Below are positions 1 through 10,316 of a stretch of 64,000 nucleotides of DNA, piece after piece. Positions within the stretch are counted from its first letter, which is position 1. Each line of letters starts with the position of its first letter. Source of the stretch: Cupriavidus sp. D39 (lineage in GTDB: Bacteria; Pseudomonadota; Gammaproteobacteria; Burkholderiales; Burkholderiaceae). Made by a program: the position numbers and the translations under genes. The notes beneath the pieces were generated by a model. That model worked only from the letters and a program-made list of their open reading frames with translations, was not told where the DNA came from and did no database searches. The DNA lies in NCBI RefSeq assembly GCF_026627925.1, contig NZ_JAPNLE010000009.1, positions 2,542,001 through 2,606,000 on the forward strand. The letters run 5' to 3'.

Positions 1-1197
1 AACATTCGCCTCGGCGGCATATCAGGTTCGGCTGGCCAACCAGCGCCTGGAGGCGGAAATTGCCGAGCGCAGGCACGCCGAACAGGCATTGATGGACGCC
101 GACCGCCGCAGGAGCGAGTTTCTGGCGCAACTGGCCCACGAACTACGCAACCCTCTCGCGCCGATCCGTAACGCGGTGGAGATTCTGCGACGAGCAGGGG
201 GCGATGAGCAAAAGGTGAGACCAATCACCGAGATGCTGCAGCGTCAAATCTCGCAGATAGTGCGCCTCGTTGACGACTTGCTGGATGTGAGCCGCATCAG
301 CCGCGGCAAGTTCGAGCTCCGCAGCGAAGCCGTCGAACTGGCATCGGTCGTCAATCATGCGGTGGAGGCCTGCCGCCCCGCCATCGAACATGCGAAGCAC
401 AAACTGATCGTCGCGCTGCCGGCGCTGCCCCTGTACCTTGATGCGGATGCCACCAGATTAGTGGAAGTCGTGGCCAATCTTCTAAGCAATGCCTTTCCAA
501 CGGCGGCCAGATCTGGCTCACGGTCGAGCAAGATGGCGAGGAGGCCATTGTCCGGGTACGCGACAACGGCATTGGCATCGCCAGCGACACGCTGCCCACC
601 ATCTTTGACATGTTCATGCAAGCCGATACGTCACTGGAGCGCCGGCAGAGCGGTCTTGGCCTCGGCCTGACGCTGGTAAAGAGCCTGGTGGAACTGCACG
701 GGGGCACGGTGCAAGCTTGCAGTGGCGGCATTGGGCAAGGCAGCGAGTTCATTGTGCGCCTGCCAATCAGGGTCGCCGCGCCGCCGAAGCAGGCGATGGT
801 ACCAGCCATCGGCGAACAGGCAACTACCGTGCCGCGCCGCATCCTGGTTGTCGATGACAACAAGGATTCGGCGGAATCTCTCGCCATATTGCTGAGGCTG
901 ACCGGCCACGAGGCGCACACAGCCTTTGATGGCGATGAAGCAGTAGAGAGAGCGGCGGCGCTACGGCCGGACGTGGTGCTGCTCGATATCGGCCTACCGG
1001 TCATCAGCGGTTATGACGCGGCTCGCCAGATTCGCGCGCAGCCGTGGGGCAAGCACATGGTGTTGGTAGCCATGACCGGTTGGGGTCATGACGAAGATCG
1101 GCAAAAGTCCCGCGAAGCCGGCTTCAACGCGCACCTCGTCAAGCCGGTGGAGCATGCCGTCCTTGCTCAACTATTGGCTGAGTCGCCTGCCGCCTGA
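1..1197 (+). pseudogene. Hybrid sensor histidine kinase / response regulator, 5' end outside window, frame-broken
   Basis: The frame is open from the window edge. A coiled linker (about residues 1-35) leads to a HisKA domain with the H-box ELRNPL. The HATPase N-box NLLSNA follows, and then the frame is lost near base 492. The rest of the ATPase (DNGIGIA, GLGLGL) continues in another frame, followed by a C-terminal receiver domain starting ILVVDDN with phospho-acceptor region LLDIGLP and a conserved KP. Compared with an ordinary ATPase domain the break looks like about 10 missing bases, not a single-base slip. As read, the protein would end before the ATP lid and be inactive. A real lesion and an assembly error are both possible. 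No signal input domain is visible. Confidence 0.8.
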
Positions 1198-1476
1198 GTC
1201 ACTCGGACGATTTTGGTCAATCGATCCGACAAGCTTGCGCAGTGCGGCATTTCTTACAAGACGATGGCCATCTTGACCGCCCTGCCTTACCAGCGGTTAT
1301 GCGCCTGCGAATCGTTTACCTGTTGGTGTCGCCGGGCGACCCGATGGAGCCCGCCTGGGAATTGACGGGAGGTATCTTGCTGATGGAAGCGGTGCGAAGT
1401 GGCATGGAACGTGCACCTCTTTGCCGGCGCTTACCCGCATCCTGCAGTTCGGCGCTTTCAAGACCGAGGCAACAAC

Positions 1477-1938
1477 ATGGACAAGTCGAAGATTCCGGCA
1501 GGCCAGCGCCAAGCGCTGGGCGCACTGATGGATGACCACCGCGCCGTCAAGAAGCTCTTCAAGTCGTTTGAGCAGAGCAAATCCAATAAGGAATCGATTG
1601 CCGGTGAAACCTGCAATCAGCTCGCAATGCACGCCCGGATCGAGGAGGAGATTTTCTATCCAGCACTCCGGGGCGTTTCCGACGACCTCGATGCCCTCCT
1701 CGACGAGGCGAAGGTGGAACATGGCGTAGCCAAGGACCTCATCGCGGCAATAAGAAGAGCCGCAGATAGCGACCGCCTGGAAGCGACTTACAAGGTCCTC
1801 ACGGAGTACGTGGGACATCATGTAGAGGAGGAAGAGGGGGATATGTTCGAGGCCGTCATCAAGCAAAATGTTGACCTCCGCGAGGTGGCCACGAGAATGG
1901 CAACGCTAAAGGAAGAACTCCTGGCGCTTGCAGCGTAA
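1477..1938 (+). CDS. Hemerythrin HHE cation-binding domain protein
   Basis: A 153-residue soluble protein. The histidine and glutamate pattern fits the hemerythrin-like four-helix bundle: DDHRAVKKLF near residue 19, MHARIEEEIFYP near 50, VEHG near 75 and YVGHHVEEEE near 112. These families bind a di-iron centre and act in oxygen, iron or nitrosative stress sensing or storage; the exact role is not readable here. The ATG at 1477 is chosen over an upstream start at 1399 because homology to the family begins there and the upstream stretch looks non-coding. The gene stands alone, with about 280 non-coding bases before it. Confidence 0.82.
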   Translation: MDKSKIPAGQRQALGALMDDHRAVKKLFKSFEQSKSNKESIAGETCNQLAMHARIEEEIFYPALRGVSDDLDALLDEAKVEHGVAKDLIAAIRRAADSDRLEATYKVLTEYVGHHVEEEEGDMFEAVIKQNVDLREVATRMATLKEELLALAA

Positions 1939-2053
1939 TTCCCCGTTTTTTTCGAGGCTCTTTTCCGAGGCTTCAGGGGCCGCAGCTTTCTGGTAGTTGC
2001 TGGCTCTTTTTTCTGGCGGGCGAAGCCAGCGCTCATCCTGGCAGGAGACGAAG

Positions 2054-2251
2054 ATGTTGAGTCCTCATGAAATCGCCGCATTGATGCATGTCGATAGCAC
2101 TCAGGACTGCCTTGAACTGAACCCCACCGACTTAGATGTCTTGGTCAACCGGAAATTCGTCCGGTTGGAGCTGCTATCAGAAGGCCGGGTGCGCCTATCC
2201 CTGACCAGCCGCGGCCGCGAAGTTCTCAACGCTATCAGCAAGAGTCGCTGA
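2054..2251 (+). CDS. Small hypothetical protein, 65 aa
   Basis: Short ORF preceded by a good ribosome binding site (CAGGAGA, 2042-2048) at proper spacing from ATG 2054. The sequence begins MLSPHEIAALMHV and ends in a stretch (LTSRGREVLNAI) that resembles the last helix and wing of small winged-helix proteins. No family is recognised with confidence and no membrane segment or signal is present. It lies on the same strand as the hemerythrin-like gene, 115 bases downstream, and may share its transcript. Confidence 0.6.
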   Translation: MLSPHEIAALMHVDSTQDCLELNPTDLDVLVNRKFVRLELLSEGRVRLSLTSRGREVLNAISKSR

Positions 2252-2332
2252 CCAGCGATCTGCTTCGGCTATGTCTTCATCATCTTCCCGTGCCGCGCAC
2301 TTCGATCGCACAACAGCAACGTTGGAGGGTGC

Positions 2333-3307
2333 ATGCCCTATGTCCGCCTAGAAGACGAAAACACAGATTTCCTGCAAGCATCCGACCACCTTGGCAGGCG
2401 CAGTGCGCGGCGAATCGGTATTCTGGTGTTCGATGGGTTCTCGCTGCTCGGCGCAGGACTTGTCGCGGAAATCTTCCATGCTGCCAACAAGATATCCCGA
2501 TCAGGCCCAGGCGATGATTGCTTCTACGACGTTCGCTTCCTGTCCTCGCACGGCGGCAACATCGCCTGCTCTTCGTCCGTCCTGGTTTGGACCGATGAAC
2601 TGGAGGCCCGCCACGACATCGGCTTCGATGTCCTCTTCATCGCCGGCGGGGTGAAGGCGCACAACGCCGCTGGCGACGAGCGTCTGCATTGCTGGCTCGG
2701 CGCCGTCTACCCCAAGACCGCCGGGCTCATGGAGAGCGCCGACGGCCACGCCTTGCTGGCCGCCGCGGGCATTCTCCAGAATCATGAAGAGCCGCAGCGC
2801 GCCCGTGCTCGCGTGATGTCTTCACCCGGCGAGCCCGCTAGCCACGGCAAGTCGTTGAAAAGCGCGCTGGCGATCATCAAGAATGATCTGGGGCATGACG
2901 TCGCGCGCGTCGTAGCTGAACGCCTGACTCCGACCTGGAGCGCCGAACTGGTCCCGGGGCGAAACGAGTCCCTCAGCGTAGGCGACAAGATGCGCAAGGC
3001 GGCGCGATGGCTGCAGGAGAACTGCGAACGCTCGATCTCTGTTGCCGATGCTGCCCGGATTGCCGCCATGAGCGAGCGCCACTTCCTGCGCTGCTTTAAG
3101 CTAGCGATGGGCATTCTCCCCTCCGATTACCTGCTGCGCATAAGGCTCGACATGGCGAGCCGCCTGCTCGCCGAAACCGAATTGCCGGTCGACAAGATCG
3201 CGCGCCGCAGTGGCTTGAGCAACGGCGACCGATTGGCCAAGATATTTCGAAAACGGATGTCGATCTCGCCGATCGAGTTCCGACTGCACAGTCGCAGCAC
3301 ACTGTAA
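2333..3307 (+). CDS. GlxA-family transcriptional regulator (DJ-1/PfpI plus AraC-type HTH)
   Basis: 324 residues. The N-terminal part (about 25-190) begins RRIGILVFDGFSLLGAGLV, typical of the DJ-1/PfpI amidotransferase-like sensor of GlxA/FtrA regulators. The C-terminal part (about 220-320) is an AraC DNA-binding domain with two helix-turn-helices (ISVADAARIAAMSERHFLRC and VDKIARRSGLSNGDRLAKIF). These regulators usually respond to small metabolites and control nearby catabolic genes. The gene converges on the exporter gene that follows, so its target is unclear. GGAGGG lies just upstream of the ATG. Confidence 0.85.
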   Translation: MPYVRLEDENTDFLQASDHLGRRSARRIGILVFDGFSLLGAGLVAEIFHAANKISRSGPGDDCFYDVRFLSSHGGNIACSSSVLVWTDELEARHDIGFDVLFIAGGVKAHNAAGDERLHCWLGAVYPKTAGLMESADGHALLAAAGILQNHEEPQRARARVMSSPGEPASHGKSLKSALAIIKNDLGHDVARVVAERLTPTWSAELVPGRNESLSVGDKMRKAARWLQENCERSISVADAARIAAMSERHFLRCFKLAMGILPSDYLLRIRLDMASRLLAETELPVDKIARRSGLSNGDRLAKIFRKRMSISPIEFRLHSRSTL

Positions 3308-3397
3308 GGGCAGTAGTCGCGGGTCGGCCGGCCACGCAGTGCGCATGCGTCGCGCCGTCTCGACCGTGCGGAATTTGCCAACCGGGAAGCCGGTGCC

Positions 3398-4561
3398 TCA
3401 ACTGGCCGCCATTGCCTTGCCAGATGTGGCCGCGGTGGACGGTACCAGAAACTGTGCGCAAAGCAGGCTGCCAAGGCCCATCAGCGCGATGACCCATCCC
3501 ATCGGCCAGGGCGTGCCGTCCGCGAACAGGCCGACCAGCGCCGAGCCCAGGATGCCGGTGCCATACTGGATCGCGCCGATCAGGGCGGACACCGCGCCGG
3601 CGCGTTCCGGGAAGCTGCCGAGCGCACCGGCGATCGAATTGGCGACGATGAGCCCGGTCGCCGAGACGAACAGGAAGAGCGGGATCACAAGGCCCATCAG
3701 CCCGCCCCACCCCGTCCATGCGTCGACCGCCAGCAGCATGCCCGCGAGCGCCGCTCCGATGGTGCCGGCCCGCATCAGGCGATCGCTGCCGAGCCGGGCA
3801 ACCAGCCTGGCGTTGACCTGGTTCGTGATCATGATGCCGATGATGCCCGCGCCGAACAGCAGGCCATAGTGTTGCGGCGATACCTGGTGATAGCTGATGT
3901 AGGCGAACGGCGTGCCGGCGATATACGCATAAAGGCCGCCGTAGAAGAACCCGCCTGCGCCTGCGTAGCCGAGCACCCGGCGGTGACGCAGCAGTGCGGC
4001 GTAGTCGGCCAGCGCGTGCCGCAGGGGTGCGCGATTGCGGCGCGCCGGCGGCAAGGTTTCGGGCAGAGCGCCCAGCACCGCGAGCGTCGCCAGGCCAACG
4101 CCCACCAGCGTCCAGAAAATCGCCCGCCACGACGCGACATGCAGGATTTGCCCGCCCACGCTCGGCCCCAGCAGCGGCGCGATGGCCATCACCGTCATCA
4201 ACGTGGACATCATCTGGGCCGCGCGGTGGCCGGTGTAGAGATCGCGCACCATCGCACGGGCAATCACGACACTGGCGCAGGCACCCACGGCCTGCAGCGC
4301 GCGCCAGCCGACCAGCATGCTCGCGTCGGTCGACAGCGCGCAGCCGGCCGAGCCGATGATGAACAGGACCAGCCCGATGGAGATCGGCAAGCGGCGACCG
4401 TACCGGTCACCGACAGGCCCCCACAGAAGCTGGCCCAGGCTGAAGCCGACCAGATACCCGGAAATCGTCAGCTCCACAGTACCGGCATCCGCGTGCAGCG
4501 CCACGGCCATCGTGGGCAGCGCAGGCAGGTACAGGTCCGTCGAGATCGAGGCAAAGGCCAT
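3398..4561 (-). CDS. Bcr/CflA-family multidrug efflux MFS transporter
   Basis: About 387 residues with some 12 hydrophobic segments. The first helix contains STDLYLPALPTMA, the Bcr/CflA signature, and the loop motif GDRYGRRLPI follows helix 2. It is a predicted inner-membrane proton antiporter for small drugs or metabolites. The start is uncertain. ATG 4561 would cut into the first helix, while the same frame is open back to 4699 (reading ANAHSLRILAILSTL) without an ATG or GTG. An ATG at 4703 lies one frame off, so the true N-terminus may be MNDQP joined through a frameshift. It is the last gene of the minus-strand LysR-SDR-AKR-AKR run, about 235 bases after the preceding gene. Confidence 0.8.
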   Translation of the reverse strand: MAFASISTDLYLPALPTMAVALHADAGTVELTISGYLVGFSLGQLLWGPVGDRYGRRLPISIGLVLFIIGSAGCALSTDASMLVGWRALQAVGACASVVIARAMVRDLYTGHRAAQMMSTLMTVMAIAPLLGPSVGGQILHVASWRAIFWTLVGVGLATLAVLGALPETLPPARRNRAPLRHALADYAALLRHRRVLGYAGAGGFFYGGLYAYIAGTPFAYISYHQVSPQHYGLLFGAGIIGIMITNQVNARLVARLGSDRLMRAGTIGAALAGMLLAVDAWTGWGGLMGLVIPLFLFVSATGLIVANSIAGALGSFPERAGAVSALIGAIQYGTGILGSALVGLFADGTPWPMGWVIALMGLGSLLCAQFLVPSTAATSGKAMAAS

Positions 4562-4797
4562 CAAGGTGCTCAGGATTGCCAGGATCCGCAGGCTGTGCGC
4601 GTTCGCGGCCTGCCGTACGGCAGCGCTGGTGCCAGGCGATATCGCGCCTTGGGGCGCATCGCCGAGGCAAGGTTCCCGGCCCGGCAGAGGGTTGATCGTT
4701 CATCGAAATGGCTCAAGACGTTTTCCAGGCGAACGGCAACCTGCCGGTGCCCGAGCGTCGGGGACCGGCAGGCTGGTGCCACAGGAAAGCAGGTAGG

Positions 4798-5808
<1,011 letters not shown>

Positions 5809-6813
5809 TCAAACGGCGCGACGACCTTCGATCGGATATCCGGGATCCGTGTAGCCCGGCGATGACGCGTGGCCGGGAGCAACCAGGCTGTCGACGAACT
5901 TCTCGTCGTCCGAGCCGAGCTGCAGCTTCAGGGCTTCGACGTAGCTATCCCAATGCGCCTGCGTCCGAGGCCCTGCGATGGTGGCGCTAACGAGCCGGTT
6001 CCTGAGCACCCAGGCCAAGGCGAAGGCGATCGAGGTCGTGCCACGCGCGGCGGCGTGGGCAGCGAGCTTTTGCGCGATCGCCAGGGACTCCGGCCGCCAT
6101 TCCGTTTGCTGGATGCGCTTGTCGCCGCGGCCTGCGCGCGAGTCGGCCGGCGGCGCGGCATCCGCGGCATATTTCCCGGTCAGCACGCCCCGGGCCAGCG
6201 GGCTATACGAAACGACGCCGACACCGTAGTGTGCGGCCGCGGGCAATTGCTCGACCTCCGCGGTGCGGTCGACCAGGTTATAGAGCGGCTCACTGGCGAC
6301 CGGCCGGTCGATGCCCAGTTGATCAGCGAGACGCACGATCTCGGCGATGCGCCACCCGCGGAAGTTCGATATGCCGAAGTATCGGATCTTGCCCTGGCGG
6401 ATCAGATCGCCAATGGCACGCACGCCTTCTTCCAGCGGCGCATCGACCAAGGCGCGGTGGAAGTACAGGATGTCGATATAGTCGGTGCCAAGACGCTTGA
6501 GACTGGCTTCCACCGACTGGACAATCCACTTGCGCGATTGCCCCTGCTCGTTCGGCCCCTGCGACGTCGGATACCCGAACTTGGTCGCCACCACCCAGTT
6601 GTCGCGGCGCTCGGCGATGGCGCGCCCGACGATCTCTTCCGAACGGCCGCCGTGGTAGACGTCGGCGGTATCGATGAAATTGATGCCCTGGTCGAACGCC
6701 TTGTCGATGATGCGCTTCGAGGTGACCTCATCGGTCTCCCCGCCGAACATCATTGCGCCCAGGCACAAGGGCGAAACCTTCAGGGCGCTGCGCCCCAGAT
6801 ATCGGTAATCCAT
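5809..6813 (-). CDS. Aldo/keto reductase
   Basis: 334 residues with the motifs of a second, distinct aldo/keto reductase: SPLCLGAMMFGG, catalytic D and Y in FIDTADVYHGG, K in VATKFGYP, H in LYFHRALVD, and a cofactor-binding end with TIAGPRT. NADPH-dependent carbonyl reduction is expected; the substrate is unknown. GGAGAGGTAGG stands directly before the ATG. It lies 49 bases downstream of the SDR gene and just upstream of the other reductase, which suggests one reductive or detoxifying operon under the LysR regulator. Confidence 0.87.
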   Translation of the reverse strand: MDYRYLGRSALKVSPLCLGAMMFGGETDEVTSKRIIDKAFDQGINFIDTADVYHGGRSEEIVGRAIAERRDNWVVATKFGYPTSQGPNEQGQSRKWIVQSVEASLKRLGTDYIDILYFHRALVDAPLEEGVRAIGDLIRQGKIRYFGISNFRGWRIAEIVRLADQLGIDRPVASEPLYNLVDRTAEVEQLPAAAHYGVGVVSYSPLARGVLTGKYAADAAPPADSRAGRGDKRIQQTEWRPESLAIAQKLAAHAAARGTTSIAFALAWVLRNRLVSATIAGPRTQAHWDSYVEALKLQLGSDDEKFVDSLVAPGHASSPGYTDPGYPIEGRRAV

Positions 6814-6862
6814 CCTACCTCTCCGCGCAGGCAGTGCCTGCGGTTTATCAGGCTACAAACTC

Positions 6863-7624
6863 TTATCGCACCGTGTAGCCGCCGTCGACCGCGAGCGCGT
6901 GTCCGATGACGAAACTGGCGCCGGGGCTGCAAAGCCAGAGCACCGCGCAGGCGATCTCCTCCGGCCGGCCCAGCCGCCCGATCGGCTGCTCCTTCATCAG
7001 TTCCTTCATGGCTTCGGGTTCGCTGGCCAGCATGTCCGCGACCATCGGCGTGTCGATGATCCCCGGGCACACCGCGTTGATGCGGATACCCCTGGCGGCA
7101 TACTCGAGCGCCGCGCTCTTGGTCATTCCAAGCACGCCATGCTTGGATGCGTGATAGACGGCGCGGCCGGCAATGCCCACCAGCCCGCCGAGCGACGAGC
7201 AGTTGACGATCGCACCGCTTGCCTGCTCCCGCATGTGGCGCAACTCGTACTTCATGCAGTTCCAGACGCCGCGCAGATTGATCGCGTTCACGCGATCGAA
7301 TTCTTCGCCGCTTGCATCGGCGGTTTCCGCGACAGGGCTATTTACGCCCGCGTTGTTGAATGCCGCATCCAGGCGGCCGAAGGTAGACACGGTCAGATCG
7401 ACCATTGCCTTGACTTGCGCCTCATCGGCCACGTCGCATTGCACGGCAATGGCTTCGTGGCCTGCTGCGACGAGTTGTGCGGCAGCCAGCCGGGCCGACG
7501 CTTCGTTCACATCGGCCAGGACGACAGCCGCGCCAGCTTGCGCGAATGCCTGCGCGGTGGCCCGGCCCATGCCAGAGCCGGCGCCGGTGACAAGCGCGAC
7601 CTTGCCTTCGAAAGAGTGGTCCAT
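6863..7624 (-). CDS. SDR-family NAD(P)-dependent oxidoreductase
   Basis: 253 residues, classical short-chain dehydrogenase. The nucleotide-binding TGAGSGMG is at 13-20, NNAG near 90, the catalytic Ser in NCSSLGG, the Tyr/Lys pair in YHASK, and a PG motif in CPGIIDTPM. An acidic residue after the second strand (LADVNEAS) suggests NAD(H) preference. The length is normal for the family. It lies 114 bases downstream of the LysR gene on the same strand and leads into the two aldo/keto reductases. Confidence 0.9.
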   Translation of the reverse strand: MDHSFEGKVALVTGAGSGMGRATAQAFAQAGAAVVLADVNEASARLAAAQLVAAGHEAIAVQCDVADEAQVKAMVDLTVSTFGRLDAAFNNAGVNSPVAETADASGEEFDRVNAINLRGVWNCMKYELRHMREQASGAIVNCSSLGGLVGIAGRAVYHASKHGVLGMTKSAALEYAARGIRINAVCPGIIDTPMVADMLASEPEAMKELMKEQPIGRLGRPEEIACAVLWLCSPGASFVIGHALAVDGGYTVR

Positions 7625-7738
7625 CCCTGCCTCGCCTTGAGCGTTTAGTCAGGTGAGATGATAGGGACGTACCGTCTATCGAAAAAGCCCGGAAAGCCGC
7701 AAGCCTTTATGAAGTGGACTCATGAATGCCGGCGCCGC

Positions 7739-8632
7739 CTACGTACGGTCGCGAAGCGCATCGATGACGAGTGCCATCGCTCGCGAGGATTGCCGCCGGC
7801 TGGCGTAGTAAGCGTGCAGGCCCGGAAACGTGGGACACCAGTCTTCAAGTATCCAGACGAGACGGCCTGCCGCGACGTGTGCCTGCGCCAGATCCGCGGG
7901 GACATACGCAAGACCATATCCGGATAACGCGGCATCCAGCATCTGATACGTACCGTTGAAGGCAAGCTGGCCCTCTACCCGCACCTGCACTTCACGCTTG
8001 CCTTTCTTCAGCTCCCATGCGTAGAACCCACCAAGCGTCGGCAGACGCAGGTTAATGCAGTTGTGCGTGGTCAGGTCCTGTGGCGTCTTTGGCGGCGGCC
8101 GCTCTTCCAGATAGGCAGGCGAGCCAACGATGGCCATGCGCATATCGGGCGCGATGCGCACCGCGATCATGTCCTTTGCCACCTGATCGCCGTTGCGCAC
8201 ACCGATGTCATAGCGATCCGCAACGATATCGGAGAGCCCGTAATCCGTGATGATTTCCACCTTGATCTCAGGATACTTCCGAAGCACCTTGGACAGCCTG
8301 GGCCACAGGATGGTCTTGGTGGCGTAGTCGGTGGCTGTGATGCGAATGGTGCCCGTGGGTTTATCCCCAAGCTCGGTCACCGCTGTCAGCTCGGCTTCGA
8401 TCTCCTCGAAGCGGGGGGCCACCGTCTGCAGAAGGCGCTCCCCGGCCTCGGTCGGGGAAACGCTGCGCGTGGTGCGGGTCAGGAGCCGCAGGCCAAGCCT
8501 GGTCTCGAGCGCGCGGACCGTGTGGCTCAACGCGGATTGCGACACCCCCAGTTGCGCAGCCGCGCGGGTGAAGCTGCGCTCGCGCGCGACGGCAATGAAG
8601 GCAAGCAGGTCGTTAAAGTTTTCGCGCGGCAT
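7739..8632 (-). CDS. LysR-family transcriptional regulator
   Basis: 297 residues from ATG 8632 (an ATG at 8644 would add four residues). The N-terminal winged HTH carries FTRAAAQLGVSQSALSHTVR and the usual RTTRSVSPTEAG wing. The C-terminal effector domain reads GTIRITATDYATKTILWPRL and ends in a normal position. This subgroup commonly regulates neighbouring oxidoreductases. It is not divergent from its likely targets but upstream on the same strand, so it may be the first gene of the operon. Confidence 0.88.
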   Translation of the reverse strand: MPRENFNDLLAFIAVARERSFTRAAAQLGVSQSALSHTVRALETRLGLRLLTRTTRSVSPTEAGERLLQTVAPRFEEIEAELTAVTELGDKPTGTIRITATDYATKTILWPRLSKVLRKYPEIKVEIITDYGLSDIVADRYDIGVRNGDQVAKDMIAVRIAPDMRMAIVGSPAYLEERPPPKTPQDLTTHNCINLRLPTLGGFYAWELKKGKREVQVRVEGQLAFNGTYQMLDAALSGYGLAYVPADLAQAHVAAGRLVWILEDWCPTFPGLHAYYASRRQSSRAMALVIDALRDRT

Positions 8633-8811
8633 TGATGAACCCATCTCATAGGTGTTTGCGGATTCTAGCGTCTAGTCACACGCCAGCGCGATGGTTAGAT
8701 TTGCAGGGTGCACGTTGGCTTACGTGACAAGCATCGAAGCCCCGCACTGCGGCAGCAGGCTTCGGTAACGGGCTTCTTCCCCCAATGCCACATCCACGCG
8801 GAGAGACTCGG

Positions 8812-8964
8812 ATGATGCGGCTCCTCACCCTGGCAGCTTCGCTTGCCATGCTGGCCTCGGCTTGCGCCTGTGCAGCGCCCCGGATAGGGGGCACCTCGCA
8901 TTCAGTCTGGCTCCAGGCCCTTTGCCTTCAACATCGCCCTCGCCGCGTCGGATCCGGGCAGTGA
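8812..8964 (+). CDS. Small ORF with lipoprotein-like signal, probably a gene remnant
   Basis: 50 codons starting ATGATG with GGAGAG upstream. The first 20 residues are a convincing export signal (MMRLLTLAASLAMLASAC, lipobox LASAC), but the sequence after it is arginine-rich and unlike a mature protein before the stop. It overlaps the 3' end of the minus-strand gene as annotated. It is most likely the truncated 5' end of a lipoprotein gene, or a spurious ORF. Confidence 0.35.
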   Translation: MMRLLTLAASLAMLASACACAAPRIGGTSHSVWLQALCLQHRPRRVGSGQ

Positions 8965-9668
8965 ACGTGCGTGCAAAGCACAGCTACGCCGCACCGATTA
9001 CCCTCCCTCGCCAGCGCATTGATGTCGGCGACTTCCAGCACCGGCTGCGGCGCACCCCGCCGTGCGGCATTCAGCATGGCCAGCCCGATGATTTCGGTGG
9101 TCAGCACGCTGCGCGGGAACAGCGCCCGCAACAGCGGCAGCAGCGGCGCGGCCACGGTATAGAAAACGCGATAGGCAGCCGTCTTCGAGCGCACACCATG
9201 CAACGGCTGGATGATGCCGGGCCGGAACAGGTAGACCGCCTTGAAGGGCAGCCGCAGCAGCGCATTCTCGGTGCGGCCCTTGACCCGCGCCCACATGCTG
9301 CGCCCGCCCTCGGTGCTGTCCGTGCTGGCGCCCGAGACGTAGATGAAGGTCATGCCGGGCTGCAGGCGGACAAGCGTTTCGGCAGCGGCCAGCGTGAAGC
9401 CGTAGGTGATGTGGGTGTAGTCCGCCTCGTTCATGCCGGCGGACGACACGCCGAGGCAAAAGAAGCACGCGTCAAAGCCGCGCAAGCGGGATTCGACCGC
9501 GCTGAAGTTCGTCATGTCCGTGTGGACCAGATCAAGGAGCTTTGGATGGTACTGCTCCAGAGCGCTGCGCCCCACGGTCTGCACCAGTTTCACGTCGTCG
9601 GCGCGCAGGCACTCGCGCAGCACGCCCTGGCCAACCATGCCGGTGGCGCCAAACAGAAGGACTTTCAT
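8928..9668 (-). CDS. NAD(P)H-binding protein, NmrA/epimerase-like
   Basis: 246 residues. The N-terminus MKVLLFGATGMVGQGVLREC is a Rossmann strand-loop-helix with GATGMVGQG. A YVSGAS strand and a central KGRTENALL segment follow, as in atypical SDRs that bind NAD(P) without a clear catalytic triad. The last ~18 residues, after VLEVADINALAREG, are cysteine- and arginine-rich and unlike the family. One extra G in the GGG run near base 9000 would produce a stop right after AREG, so the true end may be near 8990. Confidence 0.78.
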   Translation of the reverse strand: MKVLLFGATGMVGQGVLRECLRADDVKLVQTVGRSALEQYHPKLLDLVHTDMTNFSAVESRLRGFDACFFCLGVSSAGMNEADYTHITYGFTLAAAETLVRLQPGMTFIYVSGASTDSTEGGRSMWARVKGRTENALLRLPFKAVYLFRPGIIQPLHGVRSKTAAYRVFYTVAAPLLPLLRALFPRSVLTTEIIGLAMLNAARRGAPQPVLEVADINALAREGNRCGVAVLCTHVHCPDPTRRGRC

Positions 9669-9856
9669 GCGATGGTGCCCTCCTTGGGCAGGGAGTCACG
9701 CGTTGCCTCCGGCGCGACCTGAGCGGGGCCGCGCGCGCCTGGCGCCGGCCCAGCCAGCATAGCGCACGGCGCCGCTGCCCGGCCGACAGTGAGCGGGCGG
9801 CGCGCGCAGTGAGACGAATATAATATCCGGCTCCTCCCTTGCTCCGCATCCGCCCC

Positions 9857-10225
9857 ATGAAAAAAGCCGCTTTGTTCACCGTGGCGCTGGCCTTGCACGC
9901 GGCCGCTCAGGCTGCTGGCGACGCGCAGGCCGGCAAGGGTGTGTTCGCCTCGAAGTGTGCCTCGTGCCATAGCGTGGGGCCCTCGGCACGCGCCGCGTTT
10001 GGCCCGCAGCTCAATGGGATCTTCGGCAGGGTCGCCGGCGGCACGACCGACTACAAGTACTCCCCTGAGATGAAGAGATCGGGCGTCGTGTGGTCCGAGA
10101 CAACGTTGAGCGCGTTTATCCGGTCACCCAGCAAGGTGGTGCCCGGCACCAGGATGCGCTTCTGGGGGATCAGCAACGAGCGGCAGATCGCGGACCTGCT
10201 GGCCTACCTGCATGCGCACCAGTAG
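9857..10225 (+). CDS. Periplasmic c-type cytochrome
   Basis: 122 residues from MKKAALF. A signal peptide of about 20 residues ends AAAQA. The haem-c attachment site CASCH is at 34-38, and an axial Met is likely in PGTRMRFWG near residue 100. The size and the order haem site, GPQLNGIFGR, YSPEMK, TRM match soluble class I cytochromes of the c2/c550 type, which carry electrons in respiratory chains. A longer start at 9839 would precede the signal and is less likely. It stands alone, divergent from the NmrA-like gene. Confidence 0.87.
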   Translation: MKKAALFTVALALHAAAQAAGDAQAGKGVFASKCASCHSVGPSARAAFGPQLNGIFGRVAGGTTDYKYSPEMKRSGVVWSETTLSAFIRSPSKVVPGTRMRFWGISNERQIADLLAYLHAHQ

Positions 10226-10316
10226 CTTTGGCGACAGAAAGATTCAAACGCTCCTTAACCGATAGAATAGGTGCCAGCGCCACATGGCGTCCCCACAGAT
10301 CTGATCCGGAGTTGGC

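Noticed and set aside
8862..9722. Long plus-strand ORF opposite the NmrA-like gene
   Set aside because: Arginine/proline-rich with no domain, entirely antisense to a well-supported gene; a GC-rich shadow frame.
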